A stretch of DNA of 37,475 nt, from assembly GCA_947632435.1 (NCBI GenBank), contig CANRPC010000013.1, forward strand, positions 1 through 37,475, given 5' to 3'. Below the pieces are notes generated by a model. It ran no database searches, was not told the DNA's origin, and saw only the letters and a list, made by a program, of their open reading frames with translations. Below, piece by piece: positions 32,546 to 37,475 of this stretch. The DNA is from an uncultured Bacilli bacterium. GTDB lineage: Bacteria > Bacillota_I > Bacilli_A > RFN20 > CAG-449. The first letter of the stretch is position 1. Each line of letters starts with the position of its first letter. The position numbers and the translations under genes are program-made.

Positions 32546-32617
32546 TTATTTATTCGAGTAGAGTACCCCCCCCCCGTTTATATTAATGCTATTTAAATAA
32601 GTCTTTAAATTAAACAT
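32546..32617 (-). CDS. Small ORF (23 codons) containing a G10 tract, candidate leader peptide
   Basis: ATG at 32617 is preceded at nine bases by GAGAGG. The peptide as sequenced is MFNLKTYLNSININ, three Gly from the tract, then VLYSNK and stop. The G10 run (32566-32575) is a likely slippage site. With nine or twelve G the frame stays open for thirty more codons (YSTRINK...NVKGLFAS) and ends with TGA inside the 3' arm of the downstream terminator. With eight or eleven G it stops at once. Whether it is translated is not known; the ribosome binding site and its position ahead of a terminator support a leader peptide. Confidence 0.45.
   Translation of the reverse strand: MFNLKTYLNSININGGGVLYSNK
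32566..32575. repeat. Homopolymer C10/G10 tract
   Basis: Ten C in a row on the plus strand in a genome where runs of four C are already rare. Such tracts undergo slipped-strand mispairing and are typical of phase-variable genes. The exact length could also be a consensus artefact of assembly. Confidence 0.95.
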
Positions 32618-32716
32618 TATTTTTAACCTCTCTTTACTTTTAACTTACTAGATAGGCTCTAATTTTGCAATATTTTTTAAAAAATTTACTTAAATTGTCA
32701 TAGATTTATTTTTTAA

Positions 32717-32753
32717 TAAAAAAAGAGAGATTAAAAATTAATTTAACCTCTCT
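32717..32753 (-). terminator. Intrinsic terminator of nifJ
   Basis: Minus strand AGAGAGGTTAAA (32742-32753) pairs with TTTAATCTCTCT (32724-32735) over twelve bases including one G-U, with a six-base loop and a U7 tail, 17 bases after the nifJ stop. The first arm is repeated exactly at 32622-32633. Confidence 0.9.
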
Positions 32754-32770
32754 AAATATTAATTTAACAA

Positions 32771-35700
32771 TTAGTCACAAAGTCTTTTGAATCTCTTGTA
32801 ACGGAGTTGAGCATATTCTTGTGATTTTGTTAATAATTCTTCAGCATGAGCAGGATTGACCTTTGGAAGTTGAGAGAATCTTGTTTGAGTCATAACAAAA
32901 TCTCTGAATTTTGTAAAGTCTGGTTCTGCACAATCCATTTGCATTGGGCATTTGCCTTCTTTTTCAAGACGTGGATCATATCTGAAGATTGGGAAGTATC
33001 CGCATTCGACAGCTTCTTTTTCTGTTTTTTGAGCATTTGCTAATCCACCTTTTAATCCATGAGCTTGACATGGTGAATAACAAATAATTAATGAAGGTCC
33101 ATCGTAGCTTTCTGCTTCTTTCATAGCTTTAATAGCTTGCATTTTATTAGCACCCATAGAAATTTGAGCAACATATACATTTCCATAGCTGATTGCCATC
33201 ATTGCAAGATTCTTCTTTGCTGTCTTTTTACCAGAAGCAGTGAATTTAGCAATAGAACCTGTTTGAGATGATTTAGATGATTGTCCACCAGTATTTGAAT
33301 AAACTTCTGTATCAAGGACTAAGACATTTACATCTTCTTCATTTGCAAGAACATGATCTAAGCCACCATAACCAATATCGTAAGCCCAACCATCGCCTCC
33401 GACAATCCATACAGATTTATCAACTAAATCTCTTTCATATTCTAAGACTTCTTTAACTTCTTGACATTTACTTGCTTTAACTAAAGAAACTAAATTTTTA
33501 ACTATGCCACGAACATAATCTCTATCTTTAATATGCGATACATAATCATCAATAGCTTTTTGTAATTCTTCTTCACAATTTGCTTTATTTGTTTCTAAAA
33601 TACGAATAATTTGAGTAAGTTTATAGTCTGTAGCAACACGCATACCATAACCATATTCAGCATTATCTTCAAATAAAGAGTTTGCCCATGCAACACCATT
33701 TCCATCTTTATCGGTACAGAAAGGTGTTAATGGAGTTGAACCATTGTAAATTGAAGAACATCCAGTAGCGTTAGCCACTAACATATCTTTACCAAATAAT
33801 TGAGTTGCTAAACGATAATATGGAGTTTCACCACATCCAGCACAAGCACCAGATACTTCAACATATGGCATTAAGAATGATGCACCTTTGACAGTTTTAA
33901 CATCAAAATATTCACTCTTATATGTTACATGTTTATATAAGTAGTCTGCTGCAGGTTCTTGTACATCAAATTGAGATTTAGCTTCAACCATTTCCAAAGC
34001 TTTTTTAGTAACCATGTTACCATTTTCATCTTTGACTTTCTTACCTGGACATTCAACAACACATAATCCACAACCAACACAGTTTTTAGGTGTAATTTGA
34101 ATTCTGAATTTTAAATCTCCAACTTTTGGTCCCATTGCTTTTAAAACATCATCTTTAACATTTTCTGGAAGACCTTTTACTTCTTCATCAGTTAATAAGA
34201 AAGGACGAATTGTAGCATGTGGACAAACAAAAGCACATTGATTACATTGAATACAATTTTCTTTATGCCAAAGTGGAACACGATCAGCAATAGAACGTTT
34301 TTCCATAAATGTTACATCATTTCTCATAGTTCCATCAAGTAATTCATAATCTAAGAATTTGCTTGTTGGTAAATCATAACCATCTAAGGAACCAATTACA
34401 TTGACATATGAATCAAAATATTCATCGCCTGTTTTTGCATAAACTCTTGATCCATCAAGATTTTTCCATTCTTCTTTAACTTTAATTTCAATTAAACCTT
34501 TTGCACCTTCATCGATAGCCATATAGTTCATTTGAACAATATCGTCACCTTTTTTAGCATAGGATTTCTTAGCAAATTTTTTCATCCATTCTTGTGCTTC
34601 ATCATATGGCATAATATTTTGATTTAAATAGAAGAAAGATGATTGAAGAATAGTATTTGTTCTACGACCAAGTCCAATTTTTGCTGCAATTGCATTAGCG
34701 TCAATAATATAGAACTTAGCATTCTTTTCAGCGAGTTGTTTTTTAACTCTATTTGGAAGTCTTGCTTCTAATTCTTCAGCAGGAATATCAGTATTTAATA
34801 AGAATGTTCCACCTTTTTTCAAACATTTAATCATATCAAATTTGAAAAGATAGGAATCAAGTGAACAAGATAAGAAATCAGCATGTTCAACATAATATGT
34901 AGAATGAATAGGATTCTTACCAAATCTTAAGTGTGATCTTGTAACACCACCAGCTTTTCTAGAATCGTAAGCAAAATAAGCTTGAGCATATTGATGAGTT
35001 GCATCACCAATAATCTTAATAGATGATTTGTTCGCAGAAACTGTACCATCAGATCCTAAACCATAGAATAAGCATGATGTGTAATCTCCACTTACATGGA
35101 ATGAATCATCAACAGGAATTGATAAATGAGTTACATCATCAACGATTCCAACAGTAAATCCTGTCCATTGTTTTTTAGCATCTAAGAAATCATAAACTGC
35201 TTTAATGTGTTTTGGTTGAGTATCTTTAGATGAAAGTCCATATCTACCACCTAAAATAACATCAAATTTTCTTCCAACTTGTTGTAATGCAGCGACAACA
35301 TCAAGATATAAAGGTTCTCCAGATGCACCAGATTCTTTTGTACGATCTAATACAGCGATTTTCTTAACTGAATTAGGGATTACATCTGCTAAATGTTTCG
35401 CAGAGAATGGTCTATATAAATGAACTTTAACTAAACCAACTTTTTCTCCATTTTTATTCATTTCATCGACTACTTCACGAGCAGTTTCAGTAACTGAACC
35501 CATAGCAACGATGACTTTTGTAGCGTCTTCTGCACCATAATAAACAAATGGAGCATATGTTCTACCAGTTAATCTTGAAGCTTCTTTAAACATTTCTTCA
35601 GCAATTGGTAAAACAGCATCTAAATGAGCATTTTGAGCTTCTCTACCTTGGAAATAAATGTCATCATTTTCCGCACCACCTCTTGTAACTGGATGAGTAT

Positions 35701-36340
35701 GTGGATTTAATGCTCTCTTACGATATTCTTCTAATTTTTCTTGATCAATTAATTTATTCCAATGTTCATTATCAACAAATTCAACATTTTGAATTTCATG
35801 TGATGTTCTAAATCCATCAAAGAAATGAATAACTGGACTTTGTGATTTAATAGCAACTAAGTGAGCAACTGGAGCTAAATCAGCACATTCTTGTACTGAA
35901 TGAGCACAAATCATTGTCGCACCAGTTTGACGACAAGCATAAATATCTTGATGATCACCGAAAATTGATAATGCTCTTGTAGCAAGGGATCTTGCAGAAA
36001 CATGTAAGACTGCTGGCAAACATTCACCAACCCATTTATATATATTTGGAATCATCAATAACAATCCTTGAGATGCAGTATATGTTGTAGCTAAAGCTCC
36101 AGCTTGTAAAGCACCGTGAACTGTTCCTGAAGCACCAGCTTCAGATTGCATCTCAACAACTTTTACTTGTGTTCCAAAGCAGTTTTTCATTCCTTCTGCA
36201 GCGTATTGATCAACAAGTTCAGCCATTGTTGAAGATGGCGTAATTGGGTAAATACTTGCTACTTCAGTAAAATTATATGAAGCTAAAGCAGTCGCGGTAT
36301 TACCATCAACGGATAGAAAAGTTTTTTTGATTTCTTCCAT
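32771..36340 (-). CDS. nifJ: Pyruvate:ferredoxin (flavodoxin) oxidoreductase
   Basis: Oxidises pyruvate with CoA to acetyl-CoA and CO2 and passes electrons to ferredoxin, the central step of anaerobic fermentation. A single-chain enzyme of 1189 residues, full length. Domains in order: pyrimidine-binding domain I starting YPITPSSTMAELVDQYAAEG; gamma domain; the two-cluster ferredoxin insert CIQCNQCAFVCP and CVGCGLCVVECP near 685-750; then CAGCGETPYYR with a further cluster ligand. The TPP-binding motif is DGWAYDIGYGGLDHVL followed by TEVYSNTGGQSSKSS. The oxygen-labile type is consistent with strict anaerobiosis. AGGAGG lies eleven bases before the ATG, and the gene ends at a strong terminator. 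A TATAAT is present upstream at 36378-36383 on the minus strand. Confidence 0.98.
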   Translation of the reverse strand: MEEIKKTFLSVDGNTATALASYNFTEVASIYPITPSSTMAELVDQYAAEGMKNCFGTQVKVVEMQSEAGASGTVHGALQAGALATTYTASQGLLLMIPNIYKWVGECLPAVLHVSARSLATRALSIFGDHQDIYACRQTGATMICAHSVQECADLAPVAHLVAIKSQSPVIHFFDGFRTSHEIQNVEFVDNEHWNKLIDQEKLEEYRKRALNPHTHPVTRGGAENDDIYFQGREAQNAHLDAVLPIAEEMFKEASRLTGRTYAPFVYYGAEDATKVIVAMGSVTETAREVVDEMNKNGEKVGLVKVHLYRPFSAKHLADVIPNSVKKIAVLDRTKESGASGEPLYLDVVAALQQVGRKFDVILGGRYGLSSKDTQPKHIKAVYDFLDAKKQWTGFTVGIVDDVTHLSIPVDDSFHVSGDYTSCLFYGLGSDGTVSANKSSIKIIGDATHQYAQAYFAYDSRKAGGVTRSHLRFGKNPIHSTYYVEHADFLSCSLDSYLFKFDMIKCLKKGGTFLLNTDIPAEELEARLPNRVKKQLAEKNAKFYIIDANAIAAKIGLGRRTNTILQSSFFYLNQNIMPYDEAQEWMKKFAKKSYAKKGDDIVQMNYMAIDEGAKGLIEIKVKEEWKNLDGSRVYAKTGDEYFDSYVNVIGSLDGYDLPTSKFLDYELLDGTMRNDVTFMEKRSIADRVPLWHKENCIQCNQCAFVCPHATIRPFLLTDEEVKGLPENVKDDVLKAMGPKVGDLKFRIQITPKNCVGCGLCVVECPGKKVKDENGNMVTKKALEMVEAKSQFDVQEPAADYLYKHVTYKSEYFDVKTVKGASFLMPYVEVSGACAGCGETPYYRLATQLFGKDMLVANATGCSSIYNGSTPLTPFCTDKDGNGVAWANSLFEDNAEYGYGMRVATDYKLTQIIRILETNKANCEEELQKAIDDYVSHIKDRDYVRGIVKNLVSLVKASKCQEVKEVLEYERDLVDKSVWIVGGDGWAYDIGYGGLDHVLANEEDVNVLVLDTEVYSNTGGQSSKSSQTGSIAKFTASGKKTAKKNLAMMAISYGNVYVAQISMGANKMQAIKAMKEAESYDGPSLIICYSPCQAHGLKGGLANAQKTEKEAVECGYFPIFRYDPRLEKEGKCPMQMDCAEPDFTKFRDFVMTQTRFSQLPKVNPAHAEELLTKSQEYAQLRYKRFKRLCD

Positions 36341-36377
36341 AAATTTTAATTCCTCCTGTTTTTTTCATCCATTTTTC

Positions 36378-36383
36378 ATTATA
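36378..36383 (-). promoter_or_regulatory. Candidate -10 box of nifJ
   Basis: A perfect TATAAT on the minus strand 38 bases before the nifJ start, in the 66-base gap after galU. No convincing -35 is seen at 16-18 bases, so nifJ may have its own promoter, read-through from galU, or both. Confidence 0.4.
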
Positions 36384-36406
36384 AACAATTTAAATATAAA
36401 AATCTA

Positions 36407-37288
36407 CTAAGATAAATGCTTAGCTAATTCTTTAATATATTTAATAGTGTTATCTTTTAAATCATCTCTATCTAAGGCAAAATCAATCGTGGCTCTAACA
36501 AAACCAAATTTATCGCCAACATCATATCTAAAGCCTTCGAAGTCATAAGCATAAACTTTTTCTTGATCCATCAAAGTTCTTATGGCATCAGTAAGTTGAA
36601 TTTCTCCTCCTTTACCAGGGGTTTGATTTTCTAAAATTTCAAAAATTTTTGGTGTTAAAACATAACGCCCTAAAACTGCATAATTACTTGGTGCAACTTC
36701 TACAGCAGGTTTCTCTACAAAATCAGATATTTGAATAAGTCTTCCATCTTGTTTTACAGGTTTAACAACACCATATTTAGAAACATTTTTTCTTTCTACT
36801 TCTTGCACACCTACGACAGAACTTCCTGTTTTTTCATAAGCATCTATTAATTGTTTTAAGACTGGTTCTCCTTGTTTATTAATGATTAAATCATCTCCAA
36901 GTAAAACCGCGAAAGGTTCATCACCAACAAAAGCTTTTGCACAACTAACTGCATGTCCTAATCCTTTAGGTTCTTTTTGACGAACATAATAAACTTGTGC
37001 CATAGAGGCAATATCTCTTATTTGTTGAGCCTCTTTAATTTTATTACCAGCAAGTAAACGTGATTCAAGTTCATAATTAACATCAAAATGATTTTCCATA
37101 ACATGTTTACTAGAATTAGTAATAATCAATATTTCCTCAATTCCCGATTTAACAGCTTCCTCAACAATATATTGAATTGTAGGAGTGTCCACGATTGGTA
37201 ACATTTCCTTAGGTAGTGATTTAGTAGCAGGTAAAAATCTTGTACCAAGTCCTGCGGCAGGAATAATAGCTTTTCTAATTTTTTTCAT
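36407..37288 (-). CDS. galU: UTP--glucose-1-phosphate uridylyltransferase
   Basis: Makes UDP-glucose from UTP and glucose 1-phosphate, the donor for glycolipids, teichoic-acid type polymers and other envelope glycans. It has 293 residues, normal length. The nucleotide-binding start is PAAGLGTRFLPATKSLPKEMLPI, followed by GLGHAVSCAKAF near residue 103, LLGDDLI near 120, and the sugar-binding segment VEKPAVEVAPSNYAVLGRYVL near 190. The C terminus matches the bacterial GalU group (KFGFVRATIDFALDR). A good promoter lies upstream at 37345-37373. The start codon has no adjacent ribosome binding site; a perfect AAAGGAG lies 36 bases upstream with a hairpin in between. Confidence 0.97.
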   Translation of the reverse strand: MKKIRKAIIPAAGLGTRFLPATKSLPKEMLPIVDTPTIQYIVEEAVKSGIEEILIITNSSKHVMENHFDVNYELESRLLAGNKIKEAQQIRDIASMAQVYYVRQKEPKGLGHAVSCAKAFVGDEPFAVLLGDDLIINKQGEPVLKQLIDAYEKTGSSVVGVQEVERKNVSKYGVVKPVKQDGRLIQISDFVEKPAVEVAPSNYAVLGRYVLTPKIFEILENQTPGKGGEIQLTDAIRTLMDQEKVYAYDFEGFRYDVGDKFGFVRATIDFALDRDDLKDNTIKYIKELAKHLS

Positions 37289-37299
37289 ATTAAATTTTC

Positions 37300-37331
37300 T
37301 ATTATAAATTAAGTTTATAATAAACTCCTTT
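37300..37331 (-). promoter_or_regulatory. galU ribosome binding site followed by a hairpin spacer
   Basis: Minus strand AAAGGAG (37325-37331) is followed after two bases by TATTATAAA (37314-37322) and its complement TTTATAATA (37300-37308), a perfect nine-base stem with a five-base loop. Folding of this stem would bring the ribosome binding site to an effective distance of about 13 bases from the ATG at 37288. Confidence 0.55.
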
Positions 37332-37344
37332 CCAACTTGTTTTT

Positions 37345-37373
37345 ATTTTACATAATATTCAAATTTTTTACAA
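37345..37373 (-). promoter_or_regulatory. galU promoter
   Basis: Minus strand TTGTAA (37368-37373), 17 bases, TAAAAT (37345-37350). The predicted start near 37338 gives a leader of about 50 bases. Confidence 0.7.
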
Positions 37374-37405
37374 TCTAAAAAATATTTAAAAAAGCCCAAT
37401 GTTAA

Positions 37406-37433
37406 TTATTAATCTAAGTGCAACAAATATAAT
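37406..37433 (+). promoter_or_regulatory. Candidate rightward promoter leaving the window
   Basis: TTATTA (37406-37411), 16 bases, perfect TATAAT (37428-37433). It would drive a transcript to the right, divergent from galU; only about 35 bases of it are inside the window and no gene can be called. Confidence 0.4.
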
Positions 37434-37475
37434 GAAAAAAATTTTCAACTGTTGCGAAACGAATTAAAAGTTCGT

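Larger units (their letters stand above)
32440..32770 (-). other. Structured leader region between nifJ and the InlB-repeat gene
   Basis: 331 bases without a large gene. Read on the minus strand it holds, in order: the nifJ terminator (32717-32753), an A+T-rich stretch with no convincing promoter (TTGCAA at about 32667 is the best -35), and a ribosome binding site AGAGAGG. A small ORF follows from 32617 containing a G10 tract, then a terminator hairpin at 32462-32500, and finally the ribosome binding site of the InlB-repeat gene. The parts are listed separately. Confidence 0.6.

Noticed and set aside
37420-37475. Short inverted repeats (GCAACA/TGTTGC and ACGAA/TTCGT) at the right edge as part of an RNA gene
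   Set aside because: Stems of five or six bases without a recognisable RNA signature, cut by the window end.
1-37475. CRISPR array, tRNA, rRNA, prophage or insertion sequence
   Set aside because: No spaced direct repeats, cloverleaf-like T-loop motifs, or integrase/transposase proteins were seen on either strand.

Overview
The window is about 37.5 kb of low-G+C DNA (roughly 27-30 % by eye) from a fermentative anaerobe of the Bacilli/Tenericutes side of the Firmicutes, most like an uncultured RF39/Mollicutes-type or Erysipelotrichia-type gut bacterium. The basis is base composition, AAGGAGG-type ribosome binding sites, a pyruvate:ferredoxin oxidoreductase with a small clostridial-type ferredoxin, Ser/Asn-rich lipoproteins, an InlB-type repeat protein and a SpoVIF-like protein. 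TGA is a real stop codon: several overlapping gene pairs use ATGA (psuG/Nudix, cmk/der, Na-Pi transporter/DUF368). The code is therefore standard, not the Mycoplasma code. The family-level placement is inference. No rRNA, tRNA, CRISPR array, phage or transposase was seen.

Layout. (1) 9517 to 60, leftward, tightly packed: small membrane protein, cmk, der, gpsA, SpoVIF-like protein, CtpE-like P-type ATPase, MFS transporter, psuG, Nudix hydrolase and a C-terminally truncated iron alcohol dehydrogenase. Housekeeping genes come first and a possible pseudouridine-salvage group comes last. (2) 9850-12556: ferredoxin with its own promoter and terminator, a small two-helix membrane protein, and a lipoprotein SGNH (pectin acetylesterase-like) enzyme. 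(3) 19989 to 12746, leftward: GtrA flippase, UGM-like FAD enzyme, GT-C glycosyltransferase, alpha/beta hydrolase, Na/Pi-type transporter and DUF368 (undecaprenyl-phosphate translocase family). This looks like an envelope-glycan module built around polyprenyl phosphate carriers. (4) uvrA (leftward), then a DUF4874/DUF4832 lipoprotein and an MneP-like CDF exporter (rightward), then an anion permease (leftward). (5) 29674 to 28221: an SPFH/Band-7 membrane protein behind what I read as a yybP-ykoY (Mn2+) riboswitch with a terminator switch. (6) 32640 to 29705: an InlB-repeat secreted protein, an unlisted 45-codon small ORF, a small lipoprotein and a Sel1-repeat protein. Upstream is a leader with a G10 tract inside a small ORF followed by a terminator hairpin. 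(7) nifJ (PFOR) and galU, leftward.

Most interesting points: the manganese-type riboswitch in front of an SPFH gene; the G10 leader, which could be a phase-variable translation-coupled attenuator; and a roughly 30-fold excess of the palindrome CCGCGG, always in coding sequence at an Ala GCG codon, resembling a highly iterated palindrome. A coupled small-ORF/lipoprotein/Sel1 cassette is also notable. All computations are by eye, and no database searches were run.
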